Shown in pieces: positions 25,787 through 35,100 of a stretch of 64,000 nt of DNA; position 1 is the stretch's first letter, and the number at the start of each line of letters is the position of its first letter. The DNA comes from CAVZVZ01 sp963778895. Lineage in GTDB: Bacteria; Actinomycetota; Acidimicrobiia; Acidimicrobiales; Acidimicrobilacustridaceae. Below the pieces are notes generated by a model. It saw nothing but the letters and a program-made list of their open reading frames with translations, made no database searches and was not told the origin of the DNA. Both the position numbers and the translations under genes were made by a program. The stretch is taken from the NCBI GenBank assembly GCA_963778895.1, contig CAVZVZ010000005.1, positions 930,001-994,000 on the forward strand, read 5' to 3'.

Positions 25787-26968
25787 ATGACATCGTTCAG
25801 CGATCTCGGCCTGCGCGCCGAGTTGGTGGCCGAGCTGGCCGCCCAGGGCATCGAACTGCCCTTCCCCATTCAAGAAGCCACGATCCGCGACGCGCTCGAC
25901 GGTCGGGACGTGTGCGGCAAGGCCGCCACCGGCTCGGGCAAGACACTCGCGTTCGGCCTGCCGCTGCTACAGCGTGCGCAGGGCAACGCCGCGCCGCACG
26001 CTCCGCAAGCGCTCGTGTTGGTACCCACCCGCGAGCTCGCTCGCCAGGTGCTCGACGTGCTGCGACCGCTCGGCAAGGCCATCGGCATCCGCGTCGCCCA
26101 GTTCTACGGCGGCACTTCGATCGACCGCCAGCTGCGTGCGCTCGACCGCGGCGTCGACGTCGCGGTGGCCACGCCGGGCCGAGTCATCGATCTCATCGAC
26201 CGGGGCGCATTCTCCGGGGTCGCCGTCGAGGCGGTCGTCGTCGACGAGGCAGACCGCATGGCCGACATGGGGTTCCTCCCTCAGGTCGACTGGATTCTCC
26301 GCCACCTCGACGCACGCAAGCAGACCTTGTTGTTCTCGGCCACCCTCGACGGCGATGTCGACGTCATCATCAGCCGTTACCTGCAGGATCCCGTGCGCCA
26401 CGAGGTCGACGAGATCATCGACGAGGACGCCGCCGTCGAGCATCGCTTCTTCGCCGTCCACGAGATGGACCGGGTCAAGGTGCTCGCGGCCATCAGCCGC
26501 GGCGTCGACCGCACCATCGTCTTCATGCGCACCAAACGCGGCGTCGATCGGTTGGCTCGTCAGCTCGAGAAGGAAGGCGTAGGCGTGGCGTCGATGCACG
26601 GCGATCTGCGCCAATCGGCACGCGAGCGTTCGCTGCGCGACTTCGCCGAGGGCAAACTGCCGGTGCTCATCGCGACCGATGTCGCGGCGCGAGGTATCCA
26701 CGTCGACAACGTCGATGTGGTGGTGCATTTCGATCCGCCCGAAGAGCCGAAGGCTTACACACACCGCTCCGGTCGGACGGCACGGGCCGGCCAAGACGGT
26801 CTCGTCGTCACCTTCGTGCTGTGGAACCAGGAGCGCGAGGTCGAGCAACTGCAGAAACGACTCCGCCTCCGGGAACCGATCGTCGAGGTGTTCTCGAACG
26901 ACCCTCGCCTCTCCGACGTGGCGAGCCTCACCGGTCCCGCCCCGCGCCGCAAGGCCGCCGTCAGCTGA
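25787..26968 (+). CDS. DEAD-box ATP-dependent RNA helicase (393 aa)
   Basis: All superfamily 2 motifs are present in order: the Q motif (PFPIQEATIRDALDG), motif I (AATGSGKTLAFGLPLL), Ia (VPTRELARQV), Ib (TPGRVID), II (VDEADRMADMG) and III (LFSATLDGD). The second RecA domain has IVFMRTKRGVDRLARQ, LIATDVAARGIHVDNVD and HRSGRTARAGQDG. The protein is a minimal helicase core with only a short tail and no basic C-terminal RNA-binding extension, closest to RhlE-type enzymes. Likely roles are ribosome assembly or RNA turnover. An AGAGGA ribosome site precedes ATG. Confidence 0.92.
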   Translation: MTSFSDLGLRAELVAELAAQGIELPFPIQEATIRDALDGRDVCGKAATGSGKTLAFGLPLLQRAQGNAAPHAPQALVLVPTRELARQVLDVLRPLGKAIGIRVAQFYGGTSIDRQLRALDRGVDVAVATPGRVIDLIDRGAFSGVAVEAVVVDEADRMADMGFLPQVDWILRHLDARKQTLLFSATLDGDVDVIISRYLQDPVRHEVDEIIDEDAAVEHRFFAVHEMDRVKVLAAISRGVDRTIVFMRTKRGVDRLARQLEKEGVGVASMHGDLRQSARERSLRDFAEGKLPVLIATDVAARGIHVDNVDVVVHFDPPEEPKAYTHRSGRTARAGQDGLVVTFVLWNQEREVEQLQKRLRLREPIVEVFSNDPRLSDVASLTGPAPRRKAAVS

Positions 26969-27101
26969 CCCTACGGCGCGCCATCGCATCGGCACGCCGC
27001 TGCTCGTCACGCCGCTGAGCGTCACCGCGTGCAGCGGGGCCTCCGACCTGAGCAACGAACCGAGAGTCACTCTCTGCGACCTCGGCCGCTGGGGGCACCA
27101 C
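26961..27101 (-). CDS. Possible small basic protein (46 aa), doubtful
   Basis: A short minus-strand frame starting at GTG 27101 reads VVPPAAEVAESDSRFVAQVG and ends RRDEQRRADAMARRRVS, overlapping the helicase stop by eight bases. The charged composition looks protein-like, but there is no clear ribosome binding site or -10 box and I recognise no family. It may be chance in GC-rich DNA. Confidence 0.25.
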   Translation of the reverse strand: MVPPAAEVAESDSRFVAQVGGPAARGDAQRRDEQRRADAMARRRVS

Positions 27102-27147
27102 TAAAGGGCCCGCGGCCGGGCGTCGAAAGTCACCGGAGGTCGACAAC

Positions 27148-27153
27148 TACACT
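27148..27153 (+). promoter_or_regulatory. -10 box TACACT upstream of the GH43-like gene
   Basis: TACACT would start a leader of about 23 bases that carries GGAGG (27171-27175), seven bases before the TTG start at 27183. Confidence 0.4.
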
Positions 27154-27182
27154 GTCGGCCGATTCCCCCCGGAGGCAGGTCT

Positions 27183-28412
27183 TTGCACGACGACACCGCG
27201 ACGCGGCGGTTGACGCGCCCGTGGCAAGTGCTGGTGATCCTCACCGCGGCCGCGGTGATGACTGTCGTGCTCGCGCAATGTGGTTCGCGCGGTGCCGAGA
27301 CCGCGACCGAGAACACCACCATCCCCGCGCCGTCGTCGACATCCTCATCGACCACGGTGCCACCTACGACCGAGCCGCCAACGACGACCGAGCCGCCGCC
27401 GCTGCCGCCGGCCCCGCCACCGACCTTCCCACCATTGCCGTCCGACATGGCGAACCCCGACGCGCCCGGCGTCATCTTCGAGCATCACGATCTCGACATC
27501 GCCGGACGCGTCGATCGTGTGGGACGCACGTCAGCGGGCTCTACTACCTGTACGCCACGAACTACGCCACCGTGGAGCAGAAGGGTCTGTTCGTGGACCC
27601 CGCCCAGAATCGCAACGTACAGATGTGGACCTCGCCGAACATGCGCGACTGGACCCTCGCCGGTGATGCCATGCCGCGCATGCCGCTCTGGGCGAAGACC
27701 GGTCGGACATGGGCACCGGAGATCCATCGCTTCGGTGACCACTGGGTCTTGTACCCAACGGTGTGGGACGCGGCCAGCGGTCGGCAGTGCATCGCCTACG
27801 CGACGGCGTCGAGTCCCGCCGGTCCCTTCGTGCCGGACGACTCCGGCCCGGTGCAGTGCCAGCTCGACCGCTATGGCTCGATCGACGCGTCGGTCTTCAC
27901 CGACCTCGACAAGACGTCATGGCTCATGTGGAAGAGCGAGGAGAACGCCTACCCCGCGGACATCGGCCCGACGCACATCTACAGCCAACAGCTCGACCGC
28001 GACGGCAGACCGTTTGGCGCCATCAACGTGCTGCTCACCGCCGATCAGCCCTGGACCGGCGGGCTGATCGAGTCGCCTTCGATGGCGTGGGGTGGGCTCC
28101 GCTATTGGCTCTTCGTGAGCGGCGGCTGGGGTCACACCGATCGGTACTCCGTGGCGGTGACGGAGTGCTGCGGGACCAGCGGGACCATGCCAGCCCGTGA
28201 CCGAGGACAAGGTGCTCATCAAGACGAACAGCCAGGGCGAAGGACCCGGCGAAGAAGGCGTCGTCTACGACAACAAGGGCAATCTCTGGCTCGCGTACAA
28301 CCCGTGGGCTCCGTTCATCAGAGAGGGCATCCGCCCGCTCGCGCTGGCCCACATCAACTTCGCGTGGTTCGGCCCCTACGTGGCCAAGCCGCCCGCCTCG
28401 TTCTGGAAGTAG
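27183..28412 (+). CDS. Secreted/anchored GH43-like five-bladed propeller (two frameshifts)
   Basis: A TTG start with GGAGG seven bases upstream gives a basic N-terminus and a membrane segment (PWQVLVILTAAAVMTVVLAQ) followed by CGSRG. The Cys sits where a lipoprotein Cys might be, though the lipobox is poor. A Thr/Pro linker follows. After a shift near 27520 the catalytic-type domain reads GLYYLYATNYATVEQKGLFV, MWTSPNMRDWTLAGDAM, TWAPEIHRFGDHWVLYPTVW and IDASVFTDLDKTSWLMWKSE, then LIESPSMAWGGLRYWLFVSG. A second shift near 28195 leads to the end, YVAKPPASFWK. WAPEIH and IESP carry acids typical of GH43/GH117-like enzymes. An extracytoplasmic glycosidase is likely; the substrate is unknown. Confidence 0.75.
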
Positions 28413-28421
28413 CGCCGAGAC

Positions 28422-29955
28422 CTAGGCCTTCGACTCGTGGCGCTCCCACGCGAGCGTGAGGATCGCCGCCGCCTGATGCACGGCGTTGAGCTCGTTGGGC
28501 GTCGGTCGACCCGGATGATCACGCCAGAGCACGAGGACGCCGCGCGGGGTTTCGCCGACAGCGCCGATCGGTTCGACCCATACCGTCTGGAATCCACGCT
28601 GGCGCGCCGGCGCCGGCGATCTCCGGACGGACCTCGTCGAGCGTGTCAGCGACCTGGCGAACGGTGGACGACAACGCGGCATCCCACGGTCCGCCGGCCA
28701 CGATCTCGGGTAGGTCGTCCCGCGACGCAGCGACCGGGCGGAAGCCCGACGGCCCGGCCGACAACAGGACGGCCTCGGCAGTCGTGGGATGACCCTGCAT
28801 CGCCCGAACCACACGGGTCGCGACCGTTGGGAAGTCCGCGTCGTTGGCCACCGCCCCGATGGCGTCCGCCAGGCCGACCGCAGTCGTCTCGGGAGTCAGG
28901 AGGCAGACGATGCCGTTGACCCGGGGATCGTCCAGGCGGTTCGTCGCCCAGAGATCGGCCGGCTTCGATCGGCCTTCACCCACGACGATGGTGATCCGCA
29001 TCGGACCCATGACCACGTTCGGGTGGTCACCGGCCATCGCCACCGCGGCGGCATAGGCCCAGGCGGTGTCCTCGTCGACGAACTCGAGCACGGACCGGCC
29101 GACGAGCGCGTCCGGCGCGCACTCGACCAACTCCGCGGCGGCGCGTGTTGCGTAACGCACGTTGCCATCGGTATCGATCACGAACGCGGCGGCAGGAAGC
29201 GATTCGACCAATGCGCGGAGGAAGTCGGGATCTCCGCCACCCGACGTGGCTCGCACCATGGGATTCAGAGTACGGGATTGGGTGGGTGGGGGTGTCATGA
29301 CGAGCCATTCGGTTGGGGCTGCAGGCTCGAGCGCCGACAGCAAGACCACGGCCGCGGCCCGGGCCGCCTCGTCATACTTTCCCGGGAACCCGGCGCCCCG
29401 GAACGAGTTGTTCGCATCGCCCAGGCACAGCAGCGCGTACGCGACCGATCGCCGCTGTGCGGGCTCCGCCTCGGGATAGATGTCCTCGAGGGCCGCGGCC
29501 GCGAGCTCCTCGAAGTGTTGGTACATCGCGACGAGGCGCGTCCTCGTCGGCTCGTTGAAGTAGGCCGACGCCCGGAGTTGATCGAGCACCACGACCACGG
29601 GCGCCACGGTGAGCTGCCCACCGAAGAGCACGTCGAGCAGTCGATCGATCATTCGGCGGCCGTCGAGCCCGTCGAGGGAGGTGTCGAGCAGGGCCTGCAC
29701 GCGCCCGAGCACCCGATCGACCATGGCGGTCATCAGCGCCTGTTTGGAGCCGAAGTAGTGCGGCACGATGCTGGTCTGGACCCCAGCGCGGCTCGCTACC
29801 CGGGCAAAGCTGACCCCGTCGATCCCTCCGTCGATGATGCAGGCCTCGACCGCGTCGAGGATCTGCTCGCGGCGCAACGGCGCCAGGCTGGGCCTTCCCC
29901 CTGCACTGGGGGCTCCCTTGGCTGGTCGGGGGCCGGGGTGACTGGTTTCGGTCAT
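28422..29955 (-). CDS. TetR-PAS-GAF fusion regulator (one frameshift)
   Basis: Residues about 25-80 are a TetR helix-turn-helix (REQILDAVEACIIDGGIDGV, ARVASRAGVQTSIVPHYFGS), and a TetR_C-like helical domain runs to about 215. A PAS domain follows (FLRALVESLPAAAFVIDTDG, ELVECAPDALVGRSVLEFVD). Then comes a GAF-like domain that crosses a shift near 28600 and ends VLVLWRDHPGRPTPNELNAV and AAAILTLAWERHESKA. TetR proteins are normally about 200 residues, so the roughly 510-residue fusion with two sensory domains is unusual. It is divergent from a PAS-GAF-GGDEF-EAL gene, with an 18-bp palindrome between them, which suggests it controls that gene and itself. Confidence 0.82.
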
Positions 29956-29987
29956 CGGGGTGTGGAACGCTGACCCTTCCGGACTAA

Positions 29988-30005
29988 ATTGATTACTCGA
30001 TCAAT
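29988..30005. promoter_or_regulatory. Palindrome ATTGAT-N6-ATCAAT between divergent regulator and GGDEF-EAL genes
   Basis: Perfect 6-bp arms (29988-29993 and 30000-30005) surround TACTCG, nested inside a second inverted repeat, CCGGAC (29979-29984) and GTCCGG (30013-30018). The AT-rich core stands out from the GC-rich surroundings. Size and position fit a TetR-type operator, 33 bases from both start codons. Confidence 0.5.
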
Positions 30006-30038
30006 CTACTTGGTCCGGCCTCTCCGGTTCCTCCCCCC

Positions 30039-32105
30039 ATGGCTCTGCACCCCCTGCTCGCCCACCCCGCGCTCCGGTACCTGCGCGAGGACGTCACCCT
30101 CCTCGACGCGGAGGGGCGCATCCTCGGCACGACCATGGAGCACGACGTCACCATCGGGTACGCCCCCGATGTCTGGCAGGGCGCCCCCTTCTTCACGTTT
30201 CTCGATCCGCGCGATGAAACGGAGATCCGTCGCAACTGGACGGAGTTCGTCACGACACCCGGCGCAACGCGCACATGCGAGGTTCGCTTCCGAACGGCCG
30301 ACGGTCTGCCCAACGTGGTCGAGCTCGACCTCAACAACTACCTCGACGACCCGGAGTGGAACGCGGTGGTGGCGGTCGGCCGCAACGTGACCGACGCCAA
30401 GGCCGCGCAGGAGCAGCTCGAGCACCAACACGAAGTGATCGACAAGATCGGACGCGGCGACACCGATGATGCTCTCGTCGACATCGCCGACCTCCTCATG
30501 CGTCAGGTGGGTCGGGCGCGCGTCGCCATTGCGTCGTTCGACGATGCCGGCGAACGACATATCGAGATCGGACGTGGTCTCGGCGCCGCGACGATCGAGA
30601 TGCTCATGGACGGCGCGGCCGACAGTCGCTCGTCCGACGCCGGTGGTGTCGTGGTGTTCGAGCCCGCCGTGAGCCCGGCTACCGGTCGGATAGTCGGCGA
30701 AGTGCTCGTCGTACTCGACGAGCCGCGGGCGTTGGCCGAACGCGAGCGGCGGGCCATCGCTGGCGCCGCCAAGTTCGTCGCCAACCTCATCGAACAACGG
30801 CGCCAACACGAGCGCCTCGCGTACAAGGCCCGCTACGACGATCTGACGGGTGCCCTCAACCGCTCTCACCTCCGTGAGCGAGTGACCCAGGCACTGCGAC
30901 GACGCGACTGCTCCATTGCCCTGCTCCTGGTCGACATCGACCGGTTCCAGCTGGTGAACGACAGCTATGGACACGACATCGGCGATCAACTTCTGCGTGC
31001 CTTCACCAAGCGAGTTCGACATTTCCTCGATGCCGATGACGTGTTGGCTCGTTTCGGTGGCGACGAGTTCGTCATCCTGATCGTGCAGCGTCTCGCCACC
31101 GACGCGGCCGAAGTCGTCGCCGAGCGACTCACCAACGCGCTGGAGGAGCCGTTCGCCCTCGCCGGTCGCGAGATCCATGTGTCGGTGGGTATCGGGATCG
31201 CGCGGACACCTTCAGGCGAATGCGAAGGCGTCGATCAACTGCTCGCCGAGGCCGACGCCGCGCTGGCCGAGTCCAAACAACGCGGCCGAGGCGCCACCAC
31301 GGTATTCGAGCCCGAGATCCACGATCGAATCATCACGCGCCTCGAGCAGGAGAACGATCTGCGCCGCGCCCTGCGCGACGACGAGCTGACACTCCACTAT
31401 CAGCCCACCTTCGCCCTCGACGGCAGCGGTGTCGTCGGCGTCGAGGCTCTGGTCCGATGGCAACATCGGCTCGACGGCTTGCTCCTACCGGCGGCGTTCG
31501 TGCCCCTTGCCGAGGACGCCGGACTGATCGAGCAACTCGGCAGCTGGGTGCTCGACCGTGCCGTGGCCCAGGCCGCCGCGTGGGCGCGTGACGGTGTCGT
31601 CGACCCGTCGTTCATGCTCGCCGTCAACGTCTCGGCGGGCCAACTCGCGGCCTCCGGCTTCACCGAGCTGGTGCGTGACGTCCTGAAGCGGCACGAGTGG
31701 CCCGCGTCCAGCCTGGTGCTCGAGATCACCGAGACGAGTCTGATGACCGACTGCGAGCTCGCTCGGCGCCAACTCGAGGACCTCGAACAGCTGGGCGTGA
31801 AGCTGGCGATCGACGACTTCGGTACCGGGTACTCGTCGCTGAGCTACCTCCACCGCTTCGCCGTCGACATCGTGAAGCTCGACCGCAGCCTCGTCGCGGC
31901 CATGGACGACAGCGAGCAGGGCCCTGCGGTGGCGCGTGCCGTCGCAACGATCGCCGAGAGCCTCGACCTCATGTCGGTGGCCGAAGGCATCGAGACCGAC
32001 GAGCAGCTGGCCATCGCCAAGGCCCTGGGCTTCGACTGGGGTCAAGGCATCTTGTTCTCGCCGCCGGTGGACGCCGAGACCTGTCGCGCCGTGCTCCGCC
32101 GATAG
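30039..32105 (+). CDS. PAS-GAF-GGDEF-EAL cyclic di-GMP enzyme (688 aa)
   Basis: Residues about 10-125 look like a PAS domain ending VAVGRNVTDAKAAQEQLEHQ, and about 130-255 a GAF-like domain. The diguanylate cyclase domain has the intact active site FGGDEF near residue 340 (LVDIDRFQLVNDSYGHDIGD upstream). Its inhibitory RxxD site reads DADD, so product inhibition may be lost. The phosphodiesterase domain has EALVRWQ near residue 468, ETSLMT, IDDFGTGYSSLSYL and SVAEGIETDEQ, all the metal and substrate residues. Both activities are therefore possible. It is cytoplasmic, with no membrane segment. It is divergent from a TetR-PAS-GAF regulator with an operator-like palindrome between. Confidence 0.88.
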   Translation: MALHPLLAHPALRYLREDVTLLDAEGRILGTTMEHDVTIGYAPDVWQGAPFFTFLDPRDETEIRRNWTEFVTTPGATRTCEVRFRTADGLPNVVELDLNNYLDDPEWNAVVAVGRNVTDAKAAQEQLEHQHEVIDKIGRGDTDDALVDIADLLMRQVGRARVAIASFDDAGERHIEIGRGLGAATIEMLMDGAADSRSSDAGGVVVFEPAVSPATGRIVGEVLVVLDEPRALAERERRAIAGAAKFVANLIEQRRQHERLAYKARYDDLTGALNRSHLRERVTQALRRRDCSIALLLVDIDRFQLVNDSYGHDIGDQLLRAFTKRVRHFLDADDVLARFGGDEFVILIVQRLATDAAEVVAERLTNALEEPFALAGREIHVSVGIGIARTPSGECEGVDQLLAEADAALAESKQRGRGATTVFEPEIHDRIITRLEQENDLRRALRDDELTLHYQPTFALDGSGVVGVEALVRWQHRLDGLLLPAAFVPLAEDAGLIEQLGSWVLDRAVAQAAAWARDGVVDPSFMLAVNVSAGQLAASGFTELVRDVLKRHEWPASSLVLEITETSLMTDCELARRQLEDLEQLGVKLAIDDFGTGYSSLSYLHRFAVDIVKLDRSLVAAMDDSEQGPAVARAVATIAESLDLMSVAEGIETDEQLAIAKALGFDWGQGILFSPPVDAETCRAVLRR

Positions 32106-32133
32106 GCGCGTGTTGATCGGCGGCAACGGTCTG

Positions 32134-32139
32134 CTACGT
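32134..32139 (+). promoter_or_regulatory. -10 box TACGTT upstream of the large surface protein
   Basis: TACGTT would give a leader of roughly 50 bases that contains GGAGG about 11 bases before the GTG at 32193. Confidence 0.35.
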
Positions 32140-32192
32140 TCGGCCCGCTTGCCGCCGGGGGGTGCAAGCGCCACAAGACGGAGGCCCAACGC

Positions 32193-35100
32193 GTGAGCAC
32201 CAGGGCGAGCAGACGCCGTGTGGGGGCGATCATCGCGACCACGTGCGTCGTCGGAGCCATCCTCGTCGGGCTGCTGTCGGCGCCGACTCCACCGGCCGCT
32301 GCCGTCCCGAGCTCCGCACCCGCCGCGCTCGATTGCACGAACTGGCGCTACGGCGCCGCTGACGAGCCGGCGAGCCTGCCACCGGAGTTCGATCGCAACG
32401 ACTACAAGCGCACGTCTCTACGCGATCCACGACCGGCACTCCACGACTCGCCACAGAACCAATGCGGACAGAAGGGCTCGGCCGTTGATCTGGCATGGGG
32501 CCTCAGTCGCGGCTCGGACGATGTCGTGATAGCCGTGCTCGACTCGGGCATCAAGTGGCGCGACGCCGGCGCGATGCAGGACCTCGCCACCAAAGCGCAC
32601 ATCGACTTGGGCGAGGCGCAACCGCCCTGTTGGCCCGGCGTGGCCGACGGCGATTGCAACGGTGACGGCGCCTTCACGATCGCTGACTTCGGCCCGATCA
32701 CCGATCGCAACGGCAATGGCCTGGCTGATCCCGAGGATCTGATTCTCGACCCGGCTTACAACAACGGTGTGGACGACGACGGCGACGGATATGTCGATGA
32801 GATCTCGGGGTGGGACTTCCTGTACGGAGACAACGATCCCTTCGACACGGTGAGCTACGGGCACGGCACGGGTGAAGCCGAGGATTCCACCGCCGCGGAG
32901 AACGGCACCGGCAACGTCGGTACCTGCCCCGGATGCCAGTTCCTGCCCGTGCGCGTGAGTGACTCGTTCATCGCCGACGGCGGCCGCTTCGCGGCGGGAG
33001 TGCTGTTCGGTCTCGACCAGGGGGCCGATGTGATCCAAGAGGCGCTGGGTGGAATCAGCAACCCGCGACAGGCCCAGCAGGCCATAGACGCCGCCTATCG
33101 GCGCGGCGTGGTGGTGGTGGCGTCGATGGCGGACGAAGCCAGCAAGCACCCGAACGTGCCCTCGTCCATCGAGCACACGATGGCAGTGAACTCCGTCACG
33201 GAGAAACAGATCGATCTGCTGAACACACCGGTCGACGGTTACCTGGCGCTGAACGGCTGCACCAACTTCGGCGGCCACACCTTCGTTTCGATTCCCTCGA
33301 GCAGTTGCTCGTCGGAGGCCACGGGCATCGCGTCCGGAATCGTCGGCTTGGTCGAGAGCCACGCCCGCGACAACGGAATCGTGTTGTCGGCAAACGAAGT
33401 CATGCAGTTGGTGCGGGCCAGCGCGGATGACATCGACTTCTCGACCCCGAACAGCGTCGATCCGGCCAACAACTTCGGGACACCGTCGGGCAACCCACTC
33501 ATCGACACGGTCCGCTATCCCACCCGAGCCGGCTGGGACGCGATCGACGGCTACGGACGCATCAACGCCTATGAACTGTTGCGGGCGATAGACCAGGAGC
33601 GCATCCCGCCCGAAGCCATGATCGACGGGCCGACGTGGTTCTCGGTGCTACCGGCGGCCGGCAGCGTTGCGATCACCGGCTCGGTCGGCGCGCCCCGTGC
33701 CGATTCGTACGACTACCGCGTCGAGTGGGCCCCGGGCGAACAACCGCCCGCCTACCCCGGGGCCGACACCTGGACCACGATCGCCGATCAGACGGGTCTC
33801 ACGAGCCCGCGGTCGGGCAACCTCGCGAGCCTCGACCTGGCAACCGTGGCGGCTGCCCTCCCGAACGGCGGCACGGGCACTCCGGTCGACCCGACGAACG
33901 CGAACCGGCCCGACGAAGAACGGTTCTCGGTTCGTCTCCGGGTGGTGGTCACGGCCCATGGTGGCCGCAGCGACGGGCTGACCGGTGAGATGCAGAAACA
34001 GGTCTTCGTGCACGATGACCCTGACCTCGTCGAGGGGTTCCCCGAGCGCATCGCCGGCGTCGGCACGGCAAGCCCGTTGTTCGTCGATGTCGACGGCGAC
34101 GGGCGTACCGAGATGGTCCTCGGCACCGACGACGGCGACGTGCACGCCTACCACTCGGACATGACGGAGCTCGCCGGATTCCCGGTGCACACCCCTTTGT
34201 CACCGTGGTGGTCGCCGGGTTCGCCCACAGCCACCACCGACGGCATCGCACCGCACCGCGCCGGCGTCACGATCGGCGGGCCTGCGGTCGGCGACGTCGA
34301 TGGTGATGGTGAGTTGGAGATCGTTGCCACCGACCTCGACGGCGGCGTGTCCGTGTGGTCGCACACCGGCACGCTCGAAGCATCGATGCACGTGAACCCG
34401 GCCTACTCCGAGGACGACACCGCGGCCCAAGACGAGTTCAACCGCACCAAACCCAGCTTCTCCTCGGCCCCCGCGCTCGGTGACCTCGATGGCGACGGCG
34501 CTCTCGAGATCGTGGCCGCGGCCAACGACCGTCACCTCTATGCCTGGCACGGTGACGGAACTCCGGTGGCGGGCTTCCCCGTGTTGGTGGTCGACCCGAG
34601 CAAGGTCCAAGCGATCGATCCGACGACGCATCGCGTCACCTTCATCGCCGGTTCCGGTGTGCGCGAGGGCGGCGAGCTCGTCGCCACGCCGGCGCTCGCG
34701 GACATCGACGGGGACGGACGGGCCGAGATCGCGGTCGGCGCGCAAGAGGAGTACGTCGAGCCGCCGAACATCGGTGATGGCGCGGCCGTGCTCGGGCTGC
34801 TCGGCGCCACGGGTACCGCGGGGAACAGCCGGCTGTACCTGTTCTCGCCCGACGGATCGACGCTCCCGGGGTGGCCGGCCAAGATCGCGTTGGTGCAGAC
34901 CGAGCTACTGCCTTCGATCGGCGACGGCATCGCTATGCCCGCCGCCATCGGCGACGTGAGTGCGGCCCACCCCGGTCCCGAGATCCTCGCCGGCTCGGCC
35001 GCCGGGCCCGTCTACGTGCTCGATTCGACCGGGCACAGCATCTACGGCACCGGCGCCGGAGGACAGGACATCCCACTGCTCTGGACGGCCGGGGTCGGGC

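Noticed and set aside
28789..29973. Long plus-strand frame opposite the TetR-PAS-GAF gene
   Set aside because: No recognisable domain; it mirrors the third-codon bias of the real gene.
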